The position numbers were made by a program, and so were the translations under genes. This document shows, piece by piece, positions 36,353 to 45,592 of a DNA stretch of 64,000 nucleotides (position 1 is its first letter; every line of letters starts with the position of its first letter). Below the pieces are notes generated by a model. It ran no database searches. It was not told the origin of the DNA and worked only from the letters and a program-made list of their open reading frames with translations. Origin of the DNA: Candidatus Minthosoma equi (GTDB lineage: Bacteria; Bacteroidota; Bacteroidia; Bacteroidales; Bacteroidaceae). Location: the NCBI GenBank assembly GCA_018064885.1, contig JAGHUI010000026.1:1-64000 (forward strand). The letters are read 5' to 3'.

Positions 36353-39300
36353 TTAAAGCTGTACTGTTGCTTTCTTGCCGTTATACTTAACAACCTGACC
36401 TTCAGCCTCAGGATCGTAACCCTGTGCCTTGTCTTTGCTTACAACAACAACTGTGAACATGCGATCTTTGAGCATGCCAGGGAACTCTCCCTGACGGTCA
36501 GCAATAGTGAGCTGCTTCTTTGCTTCGTTGTAAGTGAACTTGATCGTAGCATATCGTCCAGCCTCATATCCGTAGTTCACACCTTCATCCTCATAGAGAG
36601 TAAATTCGCCATCAGCACCTTCGTAAACGTAGAGTCGGATGTTGTCAGCCTTCTTCTGCTGAGTGTATTCGATTGCAGGGCCGAAAGGAATGATGCTGCC
36701 GGCACGAATACAAAGAGGGATGCGATCGTATGGAGCAGGAAGCTTCTTAGTTTCGCCACCCTGGCTGAGAACCTGACCTGTATAGAAGTCATACCAGATA
36801 TTGTTCTTTGGGAAATAAACATCCTTAGTGCGCGCACCATACTGATATACAGGGTTAACCATGATAGCAGGACCGAACATGAACTGGTAACCAATGTTGA
36901 GAACATTCTTATCTTTGCCGAAGTCCATAACGAGCGGACGCATGATTGTGTAATCGTTGAAGTGAACGTCAGCTGCAAGAGAGTATATGTAAGGCATCAA
37001 ACGGTAACGAAGTTCCAGACATGCCTTGATTGATTCGTATGCAGGATGACCTTCTGGAGCGATGTTCCAAGGCTCACGGAATGGGAACTGACCATGTGAA
37101 CGGTACATTGGAGCGAACATACCAACCTGATGCCAACGAGCGTTGAGCTCACGCCAATCCTTGAGGTCATTGTTCTCAATACCCTTCTCGTCGTATATTG
37201 ACTGTGCTGCAGCGTAGCGCTTTTCCACAGAGAAACCGCCAATATCCTGACTCCAGAATGGAACACCAGAGATTGAGAAGTTAAGACCTGCAGTAACCTG
37301 AGCCTTCAAGTCCTCCCAGCGAGTGCCGATATCGCCTGACCATGTTGCTGTTGAATAACGCTGCTCGGAAGCAAAACCGTTACGAGTGAGAAGAAACACA
37401 CGCTTATTGTTTGGAGAGAATGTATTGCCATAGCCCATCTGGTTCCACTGAGCTACTGACTGAAGAGTCTTGCTGTCCTTAGGATCAACACCATTCTTCT
37501 CAATTGCAGTCTCATAACCACGCTGACCATCATAGATAGCCTCGGCATTCACAATAGAATATGCGTTGAAGAACTCGTCTGAAGAGCCATACTTTGTTGG
37601 ACCGCAAAGGAGCTTGCGATACTCAAGGTCTGTACAGTCACGAACGTTTGGCTCAGAAGCATCCATCCACCAAGCATCCATGCCGATTGTAGCAAGCTTC
37701 TCGTAGAGCTGACGCCAGAAGATGAGACGTGCATCCTCGTCGTATGCATCATAGAAAGCATACTTGTAGCCAAGCCAGTCGTAGAGACTATCCTTTACTG
37801 ACTGTTGATAGATATAACCCTTATCATTGAGTTCCTTGAAGTTATCAACAGTGAGATAATACTTAGGCCAGCATGAAATCATGATCTTAGCATTCTTTGC
37901 ATGGATGCTGTCAATCATAACCTTAGGATCGGAGAAACGCTCTGGGTCGAATGTGAAGGCACCCCAAGAGTCTGGAGTCCAGTAATTCCAGTCCATAACG
38001 ATATTGTCAATAGGAAGACTGCGTTCACGGAAACCTGCAAGAGCATCAACAATCTCATCCTGAGTCTTGTAGCGCTCACGGCTCTGCCAGTAACCGAGCA
38101 ACCAATCTGGCATGATCTGTGCCTTACCTGTGAGAGTACGGTAGCCAGAGATAACCTCATCAGCATTGTCGCCATCAATAAAGTAGTAATCAAGCTGCTT
38201 AGTCATCTCACTCCAGAAAGAAAGCTTCTTCTGCTCTTCCTCATCAACTGGGGCGTATGCACGAAGACCGCAGTATGCCTCACCACCATCAGGAATCCAC
38301 TCAAGACGGAAATCGTATTTCTTGCCAGCTTCAAGGTTGGCAGAGAACTTACGAGCGTTAGGGTTCCATGCTGTGCGCCAGATAGTCTGCTCATTGCTGC
38401 CTGTTCCTGCTACATCTTCTGTATATACATCCTTGCCGTCAATATATACTTTCTGATAACCAGAATAGTAGTGAGAGAACTTGTATTCACCTGAAACCAT
38501 TGGCTCGATAGTACCTTCATACACAACCTTTGCATTGTTGAGGTTGAACTTAGGAAGGTTCTTTGCTGACTTAAGGTTTTCGAAATAGATGCTATCCTCG
38601 CGTCGAACAAGGTCCTGTTCTTCGTCTGGTGAAGAATAAGTACCAGTCAAAGCACCTTCCTTGCCATCTTTGTCAACAAGCTTGAACACTTTCTGCAACT
38701 GGCTGTAATCGTTTGGATTACCGAAGCGGCAAAGTGAATAGCTGTCAAGAAGGATACCATAGTTGTTGCTTGACACGATGAAAGGAATACTCACCTTAGT
38801 ATTATATTGGAAAAGTTCCTCGTTCTTTCCCTTGTAGTTCCACTCATCTGCCTGATGCTGACCAAGACCGTAGAATGCTTCTTCGTCATCAAGGTTTTCA
38901 AACACCTGACGAATGCTCCATCCCTTGTAAATCTCTTCTGCACCATCCACATGAATCTGCTTGCACTCGTAAGGCTTGAACTCCTTGCCGCCACCATTCT
39001 GCTCATGAACAATAATGTTACCAGCCATGTCGGTGAACCAAACCTCGCCTGTGTTTGCAAGAACATTTGCCTTGATGCTGCTTGTGCTTACAGTAACTGT
39101 ATCACCCTGCTGAGACACCTCGTATGGTGCCTGCTCACTCTGTGGGATAATAATAAGACTCTTTGGATCCGCAAACTCAGTTTCCGCTGTTGCTGATACT
39201 CGCACAATCTTATCACCCATCACTTGAAGACGAACAAGCTTTGGTGCTGTGGCAATACTGTCTGCCTGTTGTACATGGACGATGACACCACCGTCAGTTT

Positions 39301-39385
39301 CCTCATAGATGCCATTTATCAGCTGTTTTCCGCAACTGCAAAGCATCATGCCGCCAAGGGCAAGAAACATGAAAATTTTCTTCAT
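36353..39385 (-). CDS. PA14-containing GH31 alpha-xylosidase lipoprotein
   Basis: A 1010-residue GH31 enzyme with lipobox LCSC (Cys at about 19). A PA14 domain (about 230-380, VYEGTIEPMVSGEYKF) is inserted between the N-terminal sandwich and the barrel, the layout of the xyloglucan alpha-xylosidases CjXyl31A and BoGH31A. Nucleophile D575 in WWMDASEPN and acid/base D685 in WSGDIGTRW. It removes the alpha-1,6-xylose of the non-reducing end of xyloglucan oligosaccharides. The start is taken at 39385 (MKKIFMF); an ATG 15 bp earlier also fits. It is the first gene of the GH31-GH2-GH3 unit. Confidence 0.95.
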   Translation of the reverse strand: MKKIFMFLALGGMMLCSCGKQLINGIYEETDGGVIVHVQQADSIATAPKLVRLQVMGDKIVRVSATAETEFADPKSLIIIPQSEQAPYEVSQQGDTVTVSTSSIKANVLANTGEVWFTDMAGNIIVHEQNGGGKEFKPYECKQIHVDGAEEIYKGWSIRQVFENLDDEEAFYGLGQHQADEWNYKGKNEELFQYNTKVSIPFIVSSNNYGILLDSYSLCRFGNPNDYSQLQKVFKLVDKDGKEGALTGTYSSPDEEQDLVRREDSIYFENLKSAKNLPKFNLNNAKVVYEGTIEPMVSGEYKFSHYYSGYQKVYIDGKDVYTEDVAGTGSNEQTIWRTAWNPNARKFSANLEAGKKYDFRLEWIPDGGEAYCGLRAYAPVDEEEQKKLSFWSEMTKQLDYYFIDGDNADEVISGYRTLTGKAQIMPDWLLGYWQSRERYKTQDEIVDALAGFRERSLPIDNIVMDWNYWTPDSWGAFTFDPERFSDPKVMIDSIHAKNAKIMISCWPKYYLTVDNFKELNDKGYIYQQSVKDSLYDWLGYKYAFYDAYDEDARLIFWRQLYEKLATIGMDAWWMDASEPNVRDCTDLEYRKLLCGPTKYGSSDEFFNAYSIVNAEAIYDGQRGYETAIEKNGVDPKDSKTLQSVAQWNQMGYGNTFSPNNKRVFLLTRNGFASEQRYSTATWSGDIGTRWEDLKAQVTAGLNFSISGVPFWSQDIGGFSVEKRYAAAQSIYDEKGIENNDLKDWRELNARWHQVGMFAPMYRSHGQFPFREPWNIAPEGHPAYESIKACLELRYRLMPYIYSLAADVHFNDYTIMRPLVMDFGKDKNVLNIGYQFMFGPAIMVNPVYQYGARTKDVYFPKNNIWYDFYTGQVLSQGGETKKLPAPYDRIPLCIRAGSIIPFGPAIEYTQQKKADNIRLYVYEGADGEFTLYEDEGVNYGYEAGRYATIKFTYNEAKKQLTIADRQGEFPGMLKDRMFTVVVVSKDKAQGYDPEAEGQVVKYNGKKATVQL

Positions 39386-39421
39386 AAAGGTATTTTGCAT
39401 TTTAATTAGTTATTTCGAGTA

Positions 39422-39429
39422 CAAAATTA
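39422..39429 (-). promoter_or_regulatory. -7 promoter element of the GH31-GH2-GH3 unit
   Basis: Minus-strand TAATTTTG matches TAnnTTTG, 36 bp before the chosen ATG. It is in the 260-bp divergent region shared with the AlbA_2 gene. Confidence 0.6.
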
Positions 39430-39566
39430 CACATTATAAATTACTAATGCAAGAAATAAAGTTGACAATTATATATATATATGGTTATTGATGTACGGAA
39501 ATGTTGCCAAAAACACCCAAATTTGTTCTTTAGAGCAATCTGAAACAAAAAAAACGCCATCTTTTG

Positions 39567-39597
39567 TTTGTCATTTTCTTCAAAACACCTACTTTTG
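39567..39597 (+). promoter_or_regulatory. promoter of the AlbA_2 gene (-33 and -7)
   Basis: TTTG (39567-39570), a 19-bp spacer, and TACTTTTG (39590-39597) make a full Bacteroidetes promoter. The ATG follows at 39648. Confidence 0.75.
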
Positions 39598-39647
39598 TAT
39601 GCTCATTCTTTTTACATTGTTCAACCAAACAAATTTAACAGATTTCA

Positions 39648-42600
39648 ATGCGGACAGGAGATGAATTTTTAAAGCATTTTTTAGAGAACGAAACATGGGA
39701 TACAATAGGATTCCAAACTTTGTTGCACAGCACAAATGAAGAATCTTTCGATTTAGAATGTCAGGAATGGATATCGCGATTTGCAAGCGTTTCTACTGAA
39801 TTCGGTCAGATAAAGGCTGTATGCGTCAGCTTGCTGGAAGAATCCGATTTTCTCAATTTTTATGATGATGACATACAGCTTCGCAACTCTTACCAAGAAA
39901 GGATCTCACTCATAGCAGAATATCTCAGTTACTACGAAGATGCAAAAACTTTAACTCTTAACGAACAAGAAGGCAACGAGAATGGTGCCACAAAATACAT
40001 CAACAATCTTTTTGCAAAGTTGAAGAAATCGGGATTCGTGTATCATCCTCGCAAGCACATCAATACCATGATGTGCCTCTTCATGCTCAATCAGGAACTC
40101 ATGGAGTTCAGCATTGAGGAACTTTTCTCAATCATCTTCACTCGTCAGATAGAAATCTGGAAGCAAGATCCATTCCGTACAGTCATGATTCGTGCTCTCG
40201 ACCGATATATCCAGAGTACAGACGACAAACTAAACTCTCTTGCCGGCAACACCAGTGCCATCGACAATGCCATCCGCGCTCTTGTTGTGCAACTTACTCT
40301 GGGCGGAGAAAGCGATGAAAAGATTTTCGACCGCAATCTTAATACTGCTAGACTTTATCGCTATGCCACATACAAGGCTGTGGGTAAGTCTCGTGATATG
40401 TTCAGCCGTGCATATGAATTTCTTCTTGGGCAGACCAAGTTCGGTGTTCAGTGGTACAGTCTTTATAAGAGTAAGTCCGTTGACCTGATTGCCAGCTTCC
40501 TCAACAACGAGATGAAGAACCGAGAGCCAGAAATAGTCAATGCACGCTGGAAATACGAGAACAACGACACTTGTCTCCTCATTGAGGACGGGAAGATAAC
40601 CATCTTGCCTTCTGAAACTAATTCCGAAACACGCAGCGTGCTTCCTTCTGGATTATTTGATTGGCAAAATATTGAAGTCAAGGTGAACGACAAAGTTGAG
40701 ATTACCCCAAATAATACAGACATACTTCCATATAAAATAATGTGGGAGGAAATAGAAGGCCTTCTCTTCACAAAACATGTTTCTGACGAGACGACAAAAT
40801 ACATACGCAGGCATCTTGATGAGGGCGATGAGACAATGATAACCATTGATAAATCAGTCGATTCTGAAAATAATTTCTTCATTTGCTCAATCCTTGACAA
40901 GAATATACTCGGCGAAGCATACATTGATCTTGCCGACATAGTCAACTACATAGGACATGCCCTTCCACGCAATTTCTGTGACACCTACGGACATAAACTC
41001 AAATTCATGGCAAAGGTAGATAGCATAGATGAAGACGGCAACTATCACATGAGCTTGAAAGATGGTATTGACACATACATCAAGGAAAGCATCTACGACG
41101 GTTTGGAATTCAGTTGTTCTGTAGGCGACAGCTATCTGCCGGACTTTGGCATCCAGCGTGGTGTAAGCTACGAAGGATTCCCTCTCACCGTTGCCGTTGA
41201 TGAAAAGCTTGAGCGCAACACACGCCTCACAGGATCCTACATTGGCTTTGACAAAGATTATCATGCCATGCAGGTGTCTTTCATAAATCTTGAGCCAGCA
41301 CAGAAATTCTTTACTCCAAGCGAAGCGTTCCAGCGCTTAATGGCAAGTTACTCTTCATATTGCACAGCAAAGGAATACGAGAGGAATCGCATTGAAGCAC
41401 AGAAGCAGGAGGTGAAAATTCCAATTATGTCACGATCACATGTCATAGAACTCATGCTGATTATAGACCGTATCGCTATCCTGCAACAGGACTATCTCAC
41501 ATCCTATAACTACCTTGCCCTGGCTCGCATCCTTGCCCGCATGCTTGGCATTGACGATCGACGCAACTACTACAATGGAAGAATGGATATGATTGAACTG
41601 CTCAACTACTTCGCAATCAACAACACTGTTGACGAAAAGAAGCTGGCAGAATTGGAGAATGCCAATGGCGACATGTTCAGATCCAACATTTTTCTTCACA
41701 AGCGCTTCAACCAAGTGCAGCTTGTCAGTTGGCTCGGCAAGCCAGAGCACAATGTGGAACTACGCGAGACATGGGAGAATGCTGGCGAAGATGAAATCAT
41801 CAGCGACATTGCAGGTCTTGCTCTCTCATACAACATTCTTATTCAAGCAGGACTCAACGCACAGGCATCCGATGTTCATAACCAGATAAAGAACCTTCTC
41901 AATCTCAAAGGTCACGAAAGCAACCTTAAGAGCTACGGAGTCATGGAAGATGTCACTTGCGAGTTCAAGACAAGTATTGTTTACGTTGCAGGAACAACCA
42001 ACAAGTTTGATCCAGAAACGCAGATGGATAACATCCTTAAAGTTGTGGATGAGATGCTCAACACACGAGGCGGTATCATCTATCTTGGTGTCAATCGCTA
42101 TGGGCAGGGCGTCGGTCTTAAGAACGATCTTGACAACATTCTTTTCCGCGGAGATAAAGAAGAATACATCCGATTCATATATAAAAATATTAGCAACAAA
42201 ATTTCCCCTCACGCTGCTAACGTCCTAGTACACATTGATTTCGATAAAGAGAACGAAACCCACGATATCTGTATAATCAAGATTGACCAGTCACCAATGG
42301 GTATGCCATTCAAAGGTGAATACTGCGTGCGTCGAGGCGACTCCGTATATCGTTATGACAAGGAAGGCTACGAAGAATACCGCAAGATTCGCGACTCCAT
42401 CTACGCCAGCGATCAGGAAGTCAAGCAAACAATGCTCGACGAGGGCCTTCAAGCTGTCAGCATCAAGGACGAGACCCACGTTGCCAGTATCGACACACGT
42501 GTCGGCGAATGGGACAAGGTGCAAGCAAGTACGTTCATCGAACAAATTGCCACAAGCGTCATCAACAAGGAAGACAAATTGGATCTCACCCCATTGGTAT

Positions 42601-43085
42601 ATCTCAACCTCATGGGCAATGGCAGATACCAATGCACAGACACTCCAATGGGCAACATTCCGCTGTCGCTTCCTATCTATGTTACAGACGAATACGTCAT
42701 CATTGTTTATACTGACGGAACTGCCGCTTGCGTACCAATTGGCAACATTGCTGACAAAGAACTCAACATCGAATATCATGGTGTATCCCCTCAACGTGTT
42801 GCATTTGCATGCACAGCATCCAAGAACGATTCTCTCTTACTCATTGTCAACACAAAGAATGGCGGAGTGATGCGAGTTCAAGATATCGACCGTTTGCAAC
42901 GCACTGACATGCTGGGCATTGGAAAGCGAGTTGTCAATGACGAGGCATCCAACGTGGAATGTTGCGAACTCGTGAGCGATCCAATACGCGGACAATTCAA
43001 GAAATGCCGCAACATAGATTGCGGAATTGAATCTAAGCACGGCAAGAAGAATCTTGAAAAACTTGTTGATTTAGGAGTGTTGTAA
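39648..43085 (+). CDS. large AlbA_2 (Schlafen-type) domain protein, unknown function
   Basis: A 1145-residue soluble protein with no signal peptide or membrane segment. Residues about 765-905 look like an AlbA_2/Schlafen putative nucleic-acid-binding domain: EFKTS (772-776), then GGIIYLGVNRYGQGVGL, then DICIIKIDQSP and CVRRGDSVYR. Before it lie about 760 residues, mostly helical at first and then beta-rich (about 330-590), with stretches that could be OB/S1-like; I do not recognise them. The C-terminal part (about 990-1120, VYVTDEYVIIVYTDGTAACV, then LLLIVNTKNGGVMRV) resembles blades of the gyrase C-terminal propeller (inference). It is a single-gene unit with a full promoter and a strong inverted repeat after it. 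AlbA_2 proteins include regulators and defence factors; no role can be assigned here. Confidence 0.8.
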   Translation: MRTGDEFLKHFLENETWDTIGFQTLLHSTNEESFDLECQEWISRFASVSTEFGQIKAVCVSLLEESDFLNFYDDDIQLRNSYQERISLIAEYLSYYEDAKTLTLNEQEGNENGATKYINNLFAKLKKSGFVYHPRKHINTMMCLFMLNQELMEFSIEELFSIIFTRQIEIWKQDPFRTVMIRALDRYIQSTDDKLNSLAGNTSAIDNAIRALVVQLTLGGESDEKIFDRNLNTARLYRYATYKAVGKSRDMFSRAYEFLLGQTKFGVQWYSLYKSKSVDLIASFLNNEMKNREPEIVNARWKYENNDTCLLIEDGKITILPSETNSETRSVLPSGLFDWQNIEVKVNDKVEITPNNTDILPYKIMWEEIEGLLFTKHVSDETTKYIRRHLDEGDETMITIDKSVDSENNFFICSILDKNILGEAYIDLADIVNYIGHALPRNFCDTYGHKLKFMAKVDSIDEDGNYHMSLKDGIDTYIKESIYDGLEFSCSVGDSYLPDFGIQRGVSYEGFPLTVAVDEKLERNTRLTGSYIGFDKDYHAMQVSFINLEPAQKFFTPSEAFQRLMASYSSYCTAKEYERNRIEAQKQEVKIPIMSRSHVIELMLIIDRIAILQQDYLTSYNYLALARILARMLGIDDRRNYYNGRMDMIELLNYFAINNTVDEKKLAELENANGDMFRSNIFLHKRFNQVQLVSWLGKPEHNVELRETWENAGEDEIISDIAGLALSYNILIQAGLNAQASDVHNQIKNLLNLKGHESNLKSYGVMEDVTCEFKTSIVYVAGTTNKFDPETQMDNILKVVDEMLNTRGGIIYLGVNRYGQGVGLKNDLDNILFRGDKEEYIRFIYKNISNKISPHAANVLVHIDFDKENETHDICIIKIDQSPMGMPFKGEYCVRRGDSVYRYDKEGYEEYRKIRDSIYASDQEVKQTMLDEGLQAVSIKDETHVASIDTRVGEWDKVQASTFIEQIATSVINKEDKLDLTPLVYLNLMGNGRYQCTDTPMGNIPLSLPIYVTDEYVIIVYTDGTAACVPIGNIADKELNIEYHGVSPQRVAFACTASKNDSLLLIVNTKNGGVMRVQDIDRLQRTDMLGIGKRVVNDEASNVECCELVSDPIRGQFKKCRNIDCGIESKHGKKNLEKLVDLGVL

Positions 43086-43087
43086 AT

Positions 43088-43175
43088 GAATTAGGAATTA
43101 GAAATGTGGAATTAGGAATGAATCATCAAGATGGTTGCATTTAACTGCTAATTCCACATTTCTAATTCCTAATTC
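43088..43175. terminator. perfect 28-bp inverted repeat between convergent genes
   Basis: Arms 43088-43115 and 43148-43175 are exact reverse complements over 28 bases (starting GAATTAGGAATTAGAAATGT), with a 32-base spacer. The right arm overlaps the last codons and stop of the histidine kinase gene (43169 onward). It should act as a terminator in both directions. Internally it repeats GGAATTAG. Confidence 0.85.
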
Positions 43176-45136
43176 TTATCATCAATAACAAAGACGAAGC
43201 GGGCACCGTTTGTGTATGTCTTATCCAGATATACGTCTCCACCAAGCTTATCGGCAATAAGAAGACAAATGTTCAATCCGAGACCGGAACCTTGGATATG
43301 CTGATTGAGTTTAGTGAAACGATTGAAGATAAGATCTGCCTTAGATGGCGGAACACCTGAACCGGTGTCAGTAACAGAGAATGTGAGTTTGCCAGGATGT
43401 TCTGTCTTTGAACAATGCAGATGAATCTCGCCCTTCTGAGTGTTCTTGCAGGCATTAGTAAGATAATTGATAAGCACTTGCTGTATGCGGCGAGCATCGG
43501 AACGTACAGTATAATTATCTTCTAAGTCTGTGGTAAAGTACATATTGACCTCTTCCACTTTGCGGTATTCCACAGACATGAGAGCATTTCGACACACAGA
43601 ATTAACATCAACATCGGATATCTCTATGCGATAGTTACCATGTTCAGAGTCAGCAATATCAATGATATCGCCAATAAGCATGTCGAGCATGTTGTAACTA
43701 TTAAATATGTATTGATTATACTGATTCTTCTCTTCGTATGTCCACATGCCGTCTGGAAGTCCGAGCAGCTGAGCGAAACCGAACATTGCGTTGAGCGGAG
43801 TGCGAATCTCGTGACTCATGTTCTGGAGGAACTTTGTCTTCGCTTTGTTAGCAGCGATGTTCTCTTCGAGCATTTTCTGCTTGCGAATCTCTGCCTGCTT
43901 CTCATCATTAATTTTGCGAACAGCCCAAAGTACACTTTTCAAAGACCCGTCATCATTGTGCTCAGCAGCGGTGAAGGAGGATTCGTACCATTCATCATTA
44001 ACATCTAAGAACTCGCAAACGATGACCTTGTTATGCTTCATGCGCTCATTCATAGTTGACAAGTCAGAGAAAGCCACGACCGCATCTCTATACTCTTCAG
44101 ACACACGTTGATTACATCCAATTTCTATGGATTTTCTGGCATCTCCTGCAAGAAGCAAATCAATAACATGCTCATCTTCAATATCATTCTCGCTATATGT
44201 GAAGTATGTAAAGTCACTTAAATTGATGTAGTTGATAAACTGATATGAGCGAGCAAAAGTCTTGACAATCTGATTTGATCGGTTTTCCTTTATCATCTTT
44301 TCTGTGACATCATAATGGTAGCCATTGAAACGCATACCATTAGCGTATGGCACCCTTACGCCACCACATCGGAAATACACCTCACCATGTATAGGATGAT
44401 TCCATCTGTATGTACACTCCGCATTTTTTCCCATTCTAAGCTGAGCGTCATAATTATCAAATATGAAACGATCGTTGACATTTATATTATTGATAAGCAT
44501 GTCAAACATGTCCTCATCTGTCATCGGCGAATCAACAGGAACACCCATAAGCTCCTTCATCTTCGCATCACCAGTCAAGCGAGGATGTCCATCATCTGGA
44601 ACAGTGAGGTACCAAGTGCCCATCTCCGTTGATGCAAGAATACTTCTGAGACGCTCAAGTTCTGCCATCTTCTTATGACCTTTCGCATCAAGATCATCAA
44701 CATTTCTGAAAGCTGCTACAACCTTAAGTTTTTCATCTGGAGCAGAAACCTTTACATACTTGAAATTATAATAATGTATTTCTTCGTTTTCCCAAACCCT
44801 ATATTTACCTTGAAGAAACTTTTGATATGTAAGAACCTTTATTACATTCTCTACGGAACAAACCTCAAGAAATGCATCTACATCTTCATGGAAAACGCGC
44901 TCTTTTGCGTATGTATTAAGTTTTTCACTATAGCATATACCTGTTGAGTCAGGAGACAATCCGTCAATAACGTACCCATTGAGTTTGACGACATCAGCAA
45001 TGTCATCTTCTGGCAGAAGGTTATAGACATTCAAATAATCATCTGCCAATGCAGCAATAAGATCTCTATCGCTATTTTCACCAATTCGAGCATTCATAAT
45101 CTTGTATTGTTTTCGTCCATAAGACAAGCTGATCAT
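43169..45136 (-). CDS. cytoplasmic PAS sensor histidine kinase
   Basis: A 655-residue kinase with no membrane segment. The N-terminus (about 20-150) and the middle (about 165-290) are PAS-like, with a third possible PAS near 290-415. HisKA has the H-box SHEIRTPLNA (H442), followed by HATPase_c with N-box LTNACKNT, G1 DTGSGVP and G2 GSGLGLNI, all intact. It has no receiver or output domain, so it must phosphorylate a partner in trans. Its start overlaps the HPt stop by 4 bp (ATGA), so HPt and kinase are made together. A redox or small-molecule cue is possible for the PAS domains; the ligand is unknown. Confidence 0.92.
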   Translation of the reverse strand: MISLSYGRKQYKIMNARIGENSDRDLIAALADDYLNVYNLLPEDDIADVVKLNGYVIDGLSPDSTGICYSEKLNTYAKERVFHEDVDAFLEVCSVENVIKVLTYQKFLQGKYRVWENEEIHYYNFKYVKVSAPDEKLKVVAAFRNVDDLDAKGHKKMAELERLRSILASTEMGTWYLTVPDDGHPRLTGDAKMKELMGVPVDSPMTDEDMFDMLINNINVNDRFIFDNYDAQLRMGKNAECTYRWNHPIHGEVYFRCGGVRVPYANGMRFNGYHYDVTEKMIKENRSNQIVKTFARSYQFINYINLSDFTYFTYSENDIEDEHVIDLLLAGDARKSIEIGCNQRVSEEYRDAVVAFSDLSTMNERMKHNKVIVCEFLDVNDEWYESSFTAAEHNDDGSLKSVLWAVRKINDEKQAEIRKQKMLEENIAANKAKTKFLQNMSHEIRTPLNAMFGFAQLLGLPDGMWTYEEKNQYNQYIFNSYNMLDMLIGDIIDIADSEHGNYRIEISDVDVNSVCRNALMSVEYRKVEEVNMYFTTDLEDNYTVRSDARRIQQVLINYLTNACKNTQKGEIHLHCSKTEHPGKLTFSVTDTGSGVPPSKADLIFNRFTKLNQHIQGSGLGLNICLLIADKLGGDVYLDKTYTNGARFVFVIDDKN

Positions 45137-45492
45137 TCTTGGCTTTCAGCATACTCCTTCAACGTATCAATAACCAATTTATAGCTTTCTTCAACTTTTG
45201 CATAAAGAACAGGATCTGCTTCACTTATTAGATTTCTCATCTGTTCTGTCAGATTGCTTGCATTTTTGAACAGTTCTGTGAAAGCAAGATTTGCTGCAAC
45301 ACCTTTCAGCGTATGGACAGCCCGAAAAGCAGATGCATTTTCCTTTGCAGCAACCATTTCTCTCAATGCATCCATTGATGGGTCAGAAGGGAATCTAAGG
45401 ATAAAGCGATTGATGAGTTTATCGCTCATCAATCTTCCCTGAGCCTCCTGATAATCACCATGGAGCTTATTGTAACACTCTTCTAATGTCAT
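45133..45492 (-). CDS. HPt phosphotransfer protein
   Basis: A 119-residue all-helical protein with the HPt motif AVHTLKGVAANL; the phospho-acceptor is H60. It is a free-standing histidine phosphotransfer domain, which passes phosphate between receiver domains. It is the first gene of a two-gene unit with the PAS kinase (4-bp overlap). No free response regulator is nearby; the only receiver domain in the window is in the HTCS at 4406-8167. Confidence 0.92.
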   Translation of the reverse strand: MTLEECYNKLHGDYQEAQGRLMSDKLINRFILRFPSDPSMDALREMVAAKENASAFRAVHTLKGVAANLAFTELFKNASNLTEQMRNLISEADPVLYAKVEESYKLVIDTLKEYAESQE

Positions 45493-45525
45493 ATACTTTA
45501 AATGTTGTTATTCTTTTTCAAATAG

Positions 45526-45533
45526 CAAAGGTA
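45526..45533 (-). promoter_or_regulatory. -7 promoter element of the HPt-kinase operon
   Basis: Minus-strand TACCTTTG followed by C lies 33 bp before the HPt ATG and matches TAnnTTTG. Confidence 0.6.
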
Positions 45534-45592
45534 ATGAAACTATTCAATAATACAAAATATTTTACGAGAAATGTGCAATAAGGACAAAATTT

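Noticed and set aside
44315-44947. Plus-strand open frames opposite the histidine kinase
   Set aside because: Antisense shadows of a gene with clear motifs.
43169-45492. Kinase and HPt as a remnant hybrid kinase split by frameshift
   Set aside because: Each protein has its own clean start and end with a regular ATGA overlap, and the HPt comes first, unlike hybrid kinases.
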